Positions 36,081 to 44,210 of a DNA stretch of 64,000 bases are shown here, piece after piece. The notes beneath the pieces are model-generated. The model searched no databases, was not told the DNA's origin, and saw nothing but the letters and a program-made list of their open reading frames with translations. The position numbers and the translations under genes were made by a program. The stretch comes from Candidatus Rifleibacteriota bacterium (GTDB taxonomy: Bacteria; Riflebacteria; Ozemobacteria; Ozemobacterales; Ozemobacteraceae). The number at the start of each line of letters is the position of its first letter. Position 1 is the stretch's first letter. Location of the stretch: assembly GCA_022704885.1 (NCBI GenBank), contig JAKJFO010000001.1:5167-69166 (forward strand), read 5' to 3'.

Positions 36081-36950
36081 ATGCAGAACCTGTGGAAATT
36101 CGTAAAACATATTTTTAACCGGGTGGTTGAAACCAAGGTCACCGAGGCGGCGGCAGCGATTGCCTACTATGCGATTCTGTCGTTTTTTCCGCTGATTCTG
36201 TTTCTGATCGCCTTTAGCTCGTCATTTCTGCAGAGCGCCGAAGTACAGGGGCAGATTCTCAAGTTTGCCGAAGAATATATGCCTGGTTCAGAATCGCTGG
36301 TGGCCGGAAACATTCAGCATCTGATTCGAGCCAGCGGCGCGGTCGGGTTGCTTGGTACCGCCATGCTGCTGTGGTCGGCAACACTTGTTTTTGCCGGCTT
36401 TGCGCAGAACATCAACAACGCCTGGACATTGGCCGAAAGCCGGCATTTTCTTATCGATCGGCTGATCGGGCTGATGATGATCGGCATTCTCGTGATTTTT
36501 CTGATTTTGTCGCTGATAACAAATACGCTGCTCGACGTGCTGCCGCGGATTTTTCCGACTTATCTCGAAACACTTTTTGCCGAGATGACCAGATTCAATC
36601 AGATTATGATCGAATATCTGCCGCAGACAACGATTTTTGTGCTGCTGCTGATGCTTTACAAGTATATTCCGAATTCGCTGGTGCGCTGGCGCGAATCGCT
36701 GGCCGGCACTCTGTTTACCATGCTGGCATTGCAGGTCACCAAGCGTGGCTTTATCTGGTATCTGTCTTTCGGCACCGACAGCTACAGCCTGGTCTACGGC
36801 TCGCTTGGGGCCGTGGTCGCCTTTATGCTGTGGATATACCTGTCTTCGTGCATAATCCTGGTCGGCGGCCATGTCAGCGCTGCCGTCGCACTGTTTTTCA
36901 GGCCGGCGCGCGAACCTGCAGCCAACGGCGACCCGCCGGTATTTGTTTAA
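36081..36950 (+). CDS. YihY/UPF0761 family inner-membrane protein
   Basis: The 289-residue protein has six membrane helices. Family-typical segments are AAAAIAYYAILSFFPLILF near the N-terminus and YGSLGAVVAFMLWIYLSSCIILVGG near the C-terminus. The family (formerly called RNase BN/BrkB) has an unclear transport-like function. I chose ATG 36081 because the product then starts at the amphipathic NLWKFVKHIFNRVV helix; an upstream in-frame ATG at 35946 would add 45 mixed residues. No strong ribosome site was found at either. Confidence 0.85.
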   Translation: MQNLWKFVKHIFNRVVETKVTEAAAAIAYYAILSFFPLILFLIAFSSSFLQSAEVQGQILKFAEEYMPGSESLVAGNIQHLIRASGAVGLLGTAMLLWSATLVFAGFAQNINNAWTLAESRHFLIDRLIGLMMIGILVIFLILSLITNTLLDVLPRIFPTYLETLFAEMTRFNQIMIEYLPQTTIFVLLLMLYKYIPNSLVRWRESLAGTLFTMLALQVTKRGFIWYLSFGTDSYSLVYGSLGAVVAFMLWIYLSSCIILVGGHVSAAVALFFRPAREPAANGDPPVFV

Positions 36951-36957
36951 AATCAGT

Positions 36958-39114
36958 CTACCACTTTTCGGCGGGTTTCTTTTCGCTTTTCATGCTTAAA
37001 GAGATGCGTTTACGGGGGATATCTACTTCGAGAACGCGCACTTTAACCTTTTGCTGCACTTTGACGACTTCGGCTGGATCTTTGACGAAACGGTCGCAGA
37101 GCTGACTGATGTGAACCAGACCATCCTGGTGTACGCCAATATCGACGAAGGCGCCAAATTGCGTGACGTTGGTGACGATTCCGGGCAGCAACATGCCGGG
37201 TGCAAGATCTTTGATCTCGTTGACGCCCTCGGCAAAGGCAAATGCTTCGAATTTGTCGCGTGGGTCGAGGCCGGGGCGGGCCAGCTCTTTCATGATGTCG
37301 CTGAGTGTCGGAATACCGATTTCTTCACTGACGTAATCTTTGAGTTTGATGCGGTTGCGCAGTTCCTGGCTCTTGATGATATCGCCAACCGAACAGCCGA
37401 GGTCGGCAGCCATCTTTTCGACGATCTTGTAACTTTCAGGGTGAACGGCGCTGTTGTCGAGCGGGTTGTCGCTGCTGCGCACGCGCAGAAAGCCGGCCGC
37501 CTGTTCGAAAGCGCGCGGGCCAAGACGCGGCACTTTATTGAGCTGCCGGCGGTTTTTGAAGGGGCCGTTCTCTTCTCGCCAGGCTACGATGTTTTTGGCA
37601 AGCTGCGGGCCGAGACCGGCGACATAACTCAATATCTGACGGCTGGCAGTATTCACCTCGACGCCAACGCCGTTGACACAGCTCATTACCACGTCATCGA
37701 GTCCCTTTTTCAGCTTGCCCTGCTCGACATCATGCTGATACTGCCCGACGCCGATACTTTTGGGATCGAGCTTAACCAGTTCAGCCAGCGGGTCCATGAG
37801 GCGGCGGCCAATCGATACAGCTCCGCGCACGGTGACATCGTAATCAGGAAATTCTTCGCGCGCTACTTCAGAGGCACTGTAGATCGACGCGCCGCTTTCA
37901 TTGACCATTACCACTGGAATACTGGCCGGCAGCTGAAGACTTTTGATGAATGCTTCAGTTTCGCGGCTGCCGGTGCCGTTTCCAATGGCGATGGCTTCGA
38001 TTTTGTTGCGGTCGATGAGCTTTTTTACAAGAATCACTGAAGCCAGGCGAGCCTGCTCGGATTGCGAGATAAAGATGACATCGTGTTCGAGCAGTTTGCC
38101 CTGCGGGTCGAGACAAACCACCTTACAGCCGGTGCGAAAGCCGGGGTCGATGGCAAGAACCGATTTTTGACCAAGTGGTGGTGCCATCAGCAGTTCGCGC
38201 AGATTGGCGGCGAACACTCTGATTGCTTCTTCTTCTGCCTTTTCGCGCAGTTGTTTGCGAAATTCATTTTCGATTGACGAAGAAAGCAGGCGCTTGTAAG
38301 AATCTTCGATGGCTTCGCGAACCTGCTCCCAGGCCGGACAGAAAGCCTGTCGATAGAATCTGGTAAGAGTTCGCGCGGCTTTTTCGGCATCGGGTTGAAT
38401 CGAAACTTTAAGAAACCCTTCATTTTCGCCGCGCAGAATGGCGAGCAGGCGGTGTCCGGCAATTTTTGCAGCCGGTTCCTGCCAGTCGAAATAATCGCGA
38501 AATTTTGCGCCTTCGGTCTCTTTATCCTTAACGACTTTCGACTGCAGCACGGCTTCAGCCGCGAAGAATTCGCGCAAAGCGGCTCTGACTTCGGCATTCT
38601 CGCTCACCGTTTCGGCGATGATGTCGCGTGCGCCCTGAAGAGCGTCGGCGGCTGATTCTACACCCTTTTCAGCCGAGACAAAAGCAGCTGCAGCAGCGGC
38701 CGGGTCAAGATCAGGGGCCTGTTTTAAAAGAATCAGAGCCAGTTCTTCGAGACCTTTTTCGCGGGCAATGGTGGCGCGTGTGCGCTTTTTCGGGCGATAG
38801 GGCAGATAGATATCTTCGAGTTCGCTGAGATTGGTGGCCTTGTCGATTCTGGCTGTCAGCTCGTCAGTGAGCAGGTTGCGCTCGGACAATGACTTGACGA
38901 TAGCTTCGCGGCGCTTGTCGAATTCGGCGAACTGTTCGAGCCGGTCTCTGACCGTCTGAATCTGAACTTCATCGAGCGAACCGGTTCGTTCTTTGCGATA
39001 GCGTGCGATAAAAGGCACGGTGCCGCCTTCGTCGAGCAGCTGCGCAGTCGACATCACCTGCAGGGTATTGATTTTGAGTTCATCTGCGATTCGGGCAAAC
39101 CATTGATCATTCAT
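36958..39114 (-). CDS. tex: Tex-family transcription/RNA-binding protein
   Basis: The 718-residue protein shows the Tex order: an N-terminal helical region with VPFIARYRKERTGSLDE (about 33-50), a YqgF-like RNase fold (VLAIDPGFRTGCKVVCLD), tandem helix-hairpin-helix motifs (IVAWREENGPFKNR), and a C-terminal S1 domain (GIVTNVTQFGAFVDIGVHQDGLVHISQL). It is presumed to act in RNA polymerase or RNA metabolism. AGAGGT six bases before ATG 39114 decides the start; TTG 39120 overlaps that site. Convergent to yihY with 7 bp between stops. Confidence 0.95.
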   Translation of the reverse strand: MNDQWFARIADELKINTLQVMSTAQLLDEGGTVPFIARYRKERTGSLDEVQIQTVRDRLEQFAEFDKRREAIVKSLSERNLLTDELTARIDKATNLSELEDIYLPYRPKKRTRATIAREKGLEELALILLKQAPDLDPAAAAAAFVSAEKGVESAADALQGARDIIAETVSENAEVRAALREFFAAEAVLQSKVVKDKETEGAKFRDYFDWQEPAAKIAGHRLLAILRGENEGFLKVSIQPDAEKAARTLTRFYRQAFCPAWEQVREAIEDSYKRLLSSSIENEFRKQLREKAEEEAIRVFAANLRELLMAPPLGQKSVLAIDPGFRTGCKVVCLDPQGKLLEHDVIFISQSEQARLASVILVKKLIDRNKIEAIAIGNGTGSRETEAFIKSLQLPASIPVVMVNESGASIYSASEVAREEFPDYDVTVRGAVSIGRRLMDPLAELVKLDPKSIGVGQYQHDVEQGKLKKGLDDVVMSCVNGVGVEVNTASRQILSYVAGLGPQLAKNIVAWREENGPFKNRRQLNKVPRLGPRAFEQAAGFLRVRSSDNPLDNSAVHPESYKIVEKMAADLGCSVGDIIKSQELRNRIKLKDYVSEEIGIPTLSDIMKELARPGLDPRDKFEAFAFAEGVNEIKDLAPGMLLPGIVTNVTQFGAFVDIGVHQDGLVHISQLCDRFVKDPAEVVKVQQKVKVRVLEVDIPRKRISLSMKSEKKPAEKW

Positions 39115-39149
39115 CAGCAAACCTCTGACAACATTCGTAATCCGATCGA

Positions 39150-39480
39150 GAAAGAAGAGAGGACAAAGACGAGAACGAGGCCGAGAACGAGGACGAGAAC
39201 GATTACGATTACGATTACGATTTTAGGATGAGATATCTATACCTCCCGGCTGCGGCTGTCGTCAACCTCAACAAGAAGAAGCGCACGCTGAGCCGCAGAG
39301 ACACAGAGATGAAGATCGTCCACAGATTGCACAGATTGCGCAGATAGCGACGGAAGACGAAGAGAAAAAAGGAAAGAGAAAATCGATAACGATCCCGAGA
39401 CCCGATAGCGATAAAGAGATGAAGGGCGTCCTCACTTCAATCTGTGAAATCTGTGAAATCGGCGGATTACTTTCATTTCT
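39150..39480. repeat. Intergenic repeat region between tex and the kinase gene
   Basis: This stretch has no supported gene. It contains a GACGAGAACGAG array followed by GATTACGATTACGATTACGA (39201-39220), a GCAGAGACACAGAG segment (39295-39308), CACAGATTGCACAGATTGCG (39321-39340), and AATCTGTGAAATCTGTGAAA (39439-39458). The 39318-39347 part is an inverted, 28-of-30 match to 18881-18910, and CGAGAACGATTACGATTACG recurs at 26352. Such CTGTG-type and GATTAC-type tracts occur in many unrelated genomes, as far as I recall. From 39481 to 39659 I see only a probable -10 and nothing else. Confidence 0.75.
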
Positions 39481-39591
39481 TCCCTGGCTTTAATTTTAAG
39501 CGCTGCCGCAATATCATGAGCTCAGTTGGTGCTGGTTATACAGCTTCCCGAGAATTGCTGATAAATTGCGGCGGGGGTTGAAAGTTTGCGG

Positions 39592-39597
39592 TATAAT
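39592..39597 (+). promoter_or_regulatory. Probable -10 element upstream of the histidine kinase gene
   Basis: A perfect TATAAT lies 62 bp before ATG 39660. No good -35 is placed at 16-18 bp; TTGCGG (39566-39571) is 20 bp away, so the promoter may need an activator. Confidence 0.4.
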
Positions 39598-39659
39598 ACT
39601 TTAGAAATCTGGTATTTTGTATCAACTTCGAAATGCGAAGATCGAATAGAGAGCGGGCG

Positions 39660-40541
39660 ATGGAAGATACACTGAACAGAAAACTGCCACCAGACCTGGA
39701 CAAACTGCAGATGCTGGGGCGTCTGGTCTCGGGAATAACGCACGAGATAAATACTCCGATGCACTATCTCGAACACAATCTGTCTTTTCTGAAAGTAGCT
39801 TTTAAAGATCTGATGAGGTTGCAGGACTGCTGTTGCAAGTTGCTGCAGAAGATTCAGGACGGCGAAAAGCTCGATGATTCGGTGTGGCAGGAACTCACCA
39901 GCATCAAGGCAGAAGTCGAGCCTGATTATCTGCAGACTGAGATCGGCAAAACCATCGAGCAGTCAATCGAAGGTATCGACATGGTTTCGAGTATAGTGCT
40001 TGCACTTAAGGACTTCTCGCACCGCTCACAGCGGGAGTTCTCGATGACAGATATCAATAAATGTGTTGAGACGGCATGTACTATATCGAGGCATGAGTGG
40101 AAAAAGGTTGCAGATCTGCAGCTGGAACTGGCCGGAGATCTGCCATTTCTTTTCTGTTCGCGCGATGAAGTGCATCAGGTTCTGCTCAATCTCGTAGTCA
40201 ACTCAGCGCATGCCGTTGCCGAAAAGAAAGACTCAGGCGCGTATGATCGTGGAATCATCAGAGTAACCACCGCAGCGCGCGGAGACAAGGTCGAGATCAG
40301 GGTCGAAGATGACGGAGCCGGCATCTCTGAAGAAAATCAGAAGCTGATGTTCACGGCAAATTTCACCACCAAGAAAGCTGGTGCTGGAACCGGTTTTGGC
40401 CTCAGTCTGGTTCGCCATATTGTCGAAAACAGGCACAACGGCAACATCAGCTTTGCAAGTGAACCAGGCAAGGGGACAGCTTTTACCGTGGTATTGCCTC
40501 ACCGGCAGCCTGATCGCGAAAACGTCGGAGAAGGAGTATGA
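39660..40541 (+). CDS. Soluble sensor histidine kinase
   Basis: The 293-residue kinase lacks membrane segments and a sensory domain. It opens almost directly at the H-box (GRLVSGITHEINTPMHYLE, His28), then a long helical region with an unusual CCC, the N-box LLNLVVNSAHAV, G1 VEDDGAGI, and G2 GTGFGLSLV. The two following genes encode response regulators, the first overlapping by 4 bp. It could get its signal through a partner protein. I chose ATG 39660; ATG 39633 is an in-frame alternative, and neither has a strong ribosome site. Confidence 0.88.
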   Translation: MEDTLNRKLPPDLDKLQMLGRLVSGITHEINTPMHYLEHNLSFLKVAFKDLMRLQDCCCKLLQKIQDGEKLDDSVWQELTSIKAEVEPDYLQTEIGKTIEQSIEGIDMVSSIVLALKDFSHRSQREFSMTDINKCVETACTISRHEWKKVADLQLELAGDLPFLFCSRDEVHQVLLNLVVNSAHAVAEKKDSGAYDRGIIRVTTAARGDKVEIRVEDDGAGISEENQKLMFTANFTTKKAGAGTGFGLSLVRHIVENRHNGNISFASEPGKGTAFTVVLPHRQPDRENVGEGV

Positions 40542-41746
40542 TTCCCTACAAACTTTTATTCGTCGATCCGGACACCAATGCTCTCGATGCCTATAAACGT
40601 CTGCTCAAAGCGTTACGCCCGACCTGGTCGGCCAGTTATGCTGCCAATGGCCGTGAGGCAATTCAAATTATGCGCAAACTCAAACCTGATGCAATGATTA
40701 CTGAGTTGAACATGACGATAGAAAATGATGCCGATCTGCTCAAGGCCGTTCAAAAATTCTATCCTGACGTTATCAGAATCGTGCTTTCGAGTGAATCCGA
40801 TGCGCAGGCCGAAACTATTCTGCGTGCCACCCAGTCGGCACACCGCTTTCTCGCCAAGCCATGCAAGGGAGAAACGCTGCTCGCAAACATCGAGCAGGCC
40901 GCCGAACTGCGCAAAATTCTTAACCGTCGCGAGTTGCGTGAAATAATCAGTGGTATGCCGTATCTTCCCAGCCTGCCGCAGCTTTATCATGATCTTCTGC
41001 GCGCCATGGAGTCGCCACTGGTCTCGATTGCCGAACTCGGCGACATTATCGCCCGCGATGTCTCAATGACGACAAGAGTTCTGCATCTTGTTAATTCAGC
41101 TTTTTTCGGACTGCCCCGCCAGGTCTCGAATCCACGCGAAGCAGCGGCGATGCTTGGTTTGAATGTTCTTAAGTCGTTGATTCTTTATGTAAAGCTGTTT
41201 TTTGCAGCTCCTGATTCTAAATTTCCGGGATTTTCGCTCGATGACATGTGGGCGCACAGTTCGTTGACCGCCAGGCTGAGTCGAGAAATAGCACGAGATC
41301 TGGGTGGCAATAGCAGAATTCAGGAAGATGCCTTTCTTGCCGGCATGCTGCACGATGTCGGCAAGCTGCTGTTGCTCGAACAGCCGAAATACTTCAACAC
41401 GGTGACCTGGAAGCAGTCAGAGAACAACGATCTAACGTTTGCAGATGCCGAATATCTTGAATACTCAACTTCGCACGCCGAAATCGGCGGCTATCTGCTT
41501 GGACTCTGGGGTCTGCCTGACCCGGTCGTCGAAGCGGTTGCCTGCCACCATCGACCAACCCAGATATCAGGTGAAACTTCACGGGTTCTGGCAGCGACAT
41601 ATCTGGCAAACGCGATGCTCTGCCGCGAAGCCGGTGATGAAATTAAGTTTGACGAAACTCTGCTGAGTCAGGGTAAAATCAAAAATATGTTACCCGCCTG
41701 GTCTAATCAGGCAAAAAGACTTCATGAAGAACTACGCAACAGTTAA
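40538..41746 (+). CDS. Atypical response regulator with HDOD output
   Basis: The 402-residue protein has a receiver-like domain (1-120) and an HDOD domain (about 135-345, with LHLVNSAFFGLP and GMLHDVGKLLL). The receiver keeps VDPD near residue 10 and FLAKPC with the switch Lys. At the phospho-acceptor position the sequence ITELNM has Glu56 instead of Asp, encoded by GAG. It therefore cannot be phosphorylated in the normal way and may be locked in an active-like state. Its ATG overlaps the kinase's stop by 4 bp. Confidence 0.85.
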   Translation: MIPYKLLFVDPDTNALDAYKRLLKALRPTWSASYAANGREAIQIMRKLKPDAMITELNMTIENDADLLKAVQKFYPDVIRIVLSSESDAQAETILRATQSAHRFLAKPCKGETLLANIEQAAELRKILNRRELREIISGMPYLPSLPQLYHDLLRAMESPLVSIAELGDIIARDVSMTTRVLHLVNSAFFGLPRQVSNPREAAAMLGLNVLKSLILYVKLFFAAPDSKFPGFSLDDMWAHSSLTARLSREIARDLGGNSRIQEDAFLAGMLHDVGKLLLLEQPKYFNTVTWKQSENNDLTFADAEYLEYSTSHAEIGGYLLGLWGLPDPVVEAVACHHRPTQISGETSRVLAATYLANAMLCREAGDEIKFDETLLSQGKIKNMLPAWSNQAKRLHEELRNS

Positions 41747-42887
41747 ACCGAAAATACTTCTGGTAGACGACGAGCCCAATGTTCTGGCGTCTTACGGTCG
41801 CGGCCTTCGCCGCAACTGGGACCTCATCACCGCCGTAAGCGGCGAAGAAGGACTGCATGAGATTCGCGAGAACGGGCCATTTGCAATAATCGTTGCCGAT
41901 TTCAACATGCCACGCATGGATGGCATAACTTTTCTTGCCAATACGATTAACCTTGCGCCAGAGAGCATACGCATGATGCTGACCGGCGAAGGTGATTTTC
42001 AGATCGCGACCAAGGCGGTTAACGAGGGCAACATCTTCAGATTCATGACCAAGCCCTGCTCACTTGAAAACCTTGAGAGATCGCTGGCAGCCGGCTATAG
42101 GCAGTATCAGCTGCAACAGATCGAAAAGGAAGCTCGCCAGCAGGAAATTCAGATAGCCGGAGAAATCCAACAGACTCTGCTGTTTGAAGAAATTCCTACA
42201 GAGATGCAGGGTGCCGAACTGGCATCGATAAGCATACCTTCGCAGAGCGTCGATGGTGACTTTATTGACTTTTTCAAGTTTACACCAACAAAGTTCGACG
42301 TTGTAATTGGCGATGTGATGGGAAAAGGCGTGCATGCCGCCCTGGTGGGAGCTGGCGCCCGCAACCGCCTGAGTCGCGTGATCTGGAACCTGTCTCGTCG
42401 TCAGAGCGAAGATCCGACACCGGCAGCGATAATGCAGGCGCTCGACAACAACATGCACGAAAAGCTGGGCGAGCTGAACAAGTTCATAACCATGGTCTAC
42501 GTCCGTTTCGACCTCGACCAGTACACACTCAATTATGTCGATGCCGGCCATGTGCCGACTTTATGGTATTCAGCCACCAGTGATGAATGGAAGCCGCTGA
42601 AAGGACGCAACTTTCCGATCGGAATTCCGATGCCGCGAGCAGCCGAGCAGTTCGAAGTCAAATTTGGCTACGGCGACCTTTTTCTGTTTTATTCTGACGG
42701 TTTATCGGAAGGTCGCGACAAACATGGCTGGCAATATGGCGACAAGCAATTCATACATGCTCTGCGTGAACTGCCGAAAAACTCGGCAAAAACTTTTCTG
42801 CGCCTGCTCGTAAATGATTTCAAATCATTTGTCGGCCACAACTATTTTGCCGACGACCTGACCATTGTGGCCGTACGCATCGCCTGA
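41724..42887 (+). CDS. Response regulator with PP2C (RsbU/SpoIIE) phosphatase output
   Basis: The 387-residue protein has an intact receiver (ILLVDDE, phospho-acceptor Asp59 in IVADFNMP, Lys in FMTKPC), a linker coiled coil (about 130-150), and a SpoIIE-type phosphatase with GDFIDFF and GDVMGKGVHAAL and the late DDLTIVAVR. It probably dephosphorylates an anti-anti-sigma factor under control of the kinase encoded two genes upstream. Its start overlaps the preceding gene by 23 bp. A truncated symporter gene follows nine bases after its stop. Confidence 0.9.
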   Translation: MKNYATVKPKILLVDDEPNVLASYGRGLRRNWDLITAVSGEEGLHEIRENGPFAIIVADFNMPRMDGITFLANTINLAPESIRMMLTGEGDFQIATKAVNEGNIFRFMTKPCSLENLERSLAAGYRQYQLQQIEKEARQQEIQIAGEIQQTLLFEEIPTEMQGAELASISIPSQSVDGDFIDFFKFTPTKFDVVIGDVMGKGVHAALVGAGARNRLSRVIWNLSRRQSEDPTPAAIMQALDNNMHEKLGELNKFITMVYVRFDLDQYTLNYVDAGHVPTLWYSATSDEWKPLKGRNFPIGIPMPRAAEQFEVKFGYGDLFLFYSDGLSEGRDKHGWQYGDKQFIHALRELPKNSAKTFLRLLVNDFKSFVGHNYFADDLTIVAVRIA

Positions 42888-42896
42888 AAAAGATTA

Positions 42897-44096
42897 TTGG
42901 CTTTACAGATTTGCAATCTGTTGAAAGACGGAAAGGCCAGCTGGTGGCATAAGCAGGCCGGTGCTATCACCGGCAAGGTAATTCTGCATGAAACTCAGTC
43001 GGTCGTTGTAAAAGCTGATGGCAGCCGATTGATAAACGGCAGTCCGGCTTCGGCTGAAAACCATCTGCGTCAGGTCGGCAATCTCGAATTGATCAAAGGC
43101 AAAAGTGGCGCAGAAGCCACTACCGGCGCCGTTGGCCCAGCCGAATTTCTCGCTGACATCGGACATCGTGACACCCGCGTCAAGACCTGGAAAGCGATCA
43201 AATTCAGCGAAGACGACAATCAGGTGACGGTATATGTTGCCGGACTCGTGCCTGGCAACCGCATACTGCGTCCGGGCTTGAAATTCAAGGTCGAAGGCAC
43301 CTGGCTGCAGAAACTCGACTTCGTTTCGCTCATGCTCGCGCTATTTCTCGGCACCGCTTCGTTGCCGCACATCCTGATCAGATATTACACGGTTCCCAGT
43401 CCGGCGGCAGCGCGCAAATCTACTATCGTAGCGATTGCGGCCATCGGCGCTTTCTACGTGCTCACTCTCTACATGGGCCTTGGCGCTATGACCAACGGCA
43501 CCGTCAACCTTCTCGACGACAATATGTCAGCGCCACTGCTGGCAAGATCGTTTGGAACCTTTCTGTTCTCAGCCATCTCGGCCATTGCTTTCGCTACCGT
43601 TCTCGGCACGGTCAGCGGCCTGATCGTAGCTGCTTCCGGGGCAGTTGCGCATGATCTTATGGATCGCTACCTCGGCCTCAATCTCAGCGAAAATCGCAAG
43701 GTCAGAGCGGGCAAGATCTCGGCCGTGGCCATCGGCATCGTCAGCATAATTCTCGGCATACTCTTCGAAGGCACCAATGTGTCTTTCCTGGTGGGCTGGG
43801 CTTTTTCAGTCGCTGCCTCGGCCAACCTGCCGTCAATAATCATGCTGCTGTTCTGGAAACGCACCACCGCCAGCGGCATCATCGCTTCGATTATCGTCGG
43901 CGTCGTATCGGCCATGGGCATGATTCTGCTCTCGCCCAGCATGTTTAGAATATATGGCCTCGACCCCGCCAGTGCGCCTTTTCCGATCGACAACCCCGGC
44001 ATATTCTCGATTCCGATCAGCTTTGCCGCCCTGGTTATCGTATCGCTGATGACGCAGCCCGGTCAGGAAAAGATGCCGGAAACGGCCGTAGCCTGA
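42897..44096 (+). pseudogene. 5'-truncated cation/acetate symporter (ActP-like, SSS family)
   Basis: The frame of 399 codons contains only the C-terminal part of an ActP-type symporter: the long extramembrane loop (WHKQAGAI to about residue 130), then LFLGTASLPHILIRYYTVPS and seven or so membrane helices ending in SLMTQPG. About the first six helices of the family, including half of the sodium site, are missing. It opens at a TTG nine bases after the previous stop, with no ribosome site. The remaining frame is intact, so the loss of the 5' part is recent, or the sequence is misjoined. A terminator follows. Acetate symporters are often next to DUF294/CBS regulators, as here. Confidence 0.8.
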
Positions 44097-44115
44097 GCTC
44101 TGTTGACATAAAGTT

Positions 44116-44148
44116 CCGTCGGGCAGCTATGCCCGACGGCGCTTTTTT
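44116..44148 (+). terminator. Rho-independent terminator of the truncated symporter gene
   Basis: CCGTCGGGC (44116-44124) pairs with GCCCGACGG (44131-44139) over a 6-nt loop and is followed by CGC and six T. Confidence 0.92.
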
Positions 44149-44210
44149 GTTATGCTGAAATCCAGAGTTGACGTAGAACAGTTTTGCATAAGAGTATAGC
44201 GAGGACCGGC

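Noticed and set aside
39198..39221. Tandem GATTAC units as a possible CRISPR array
   Set aside because: The units are six bases long with no spacers, and there are no cas genes.
44168..44200. TTGACG with TATAGC as a promoter for the Cache-PAS-CBS-DUF294 gene
   Set aside because: The spacing is 21 bp, too long for a normal sigma-70 promoter.
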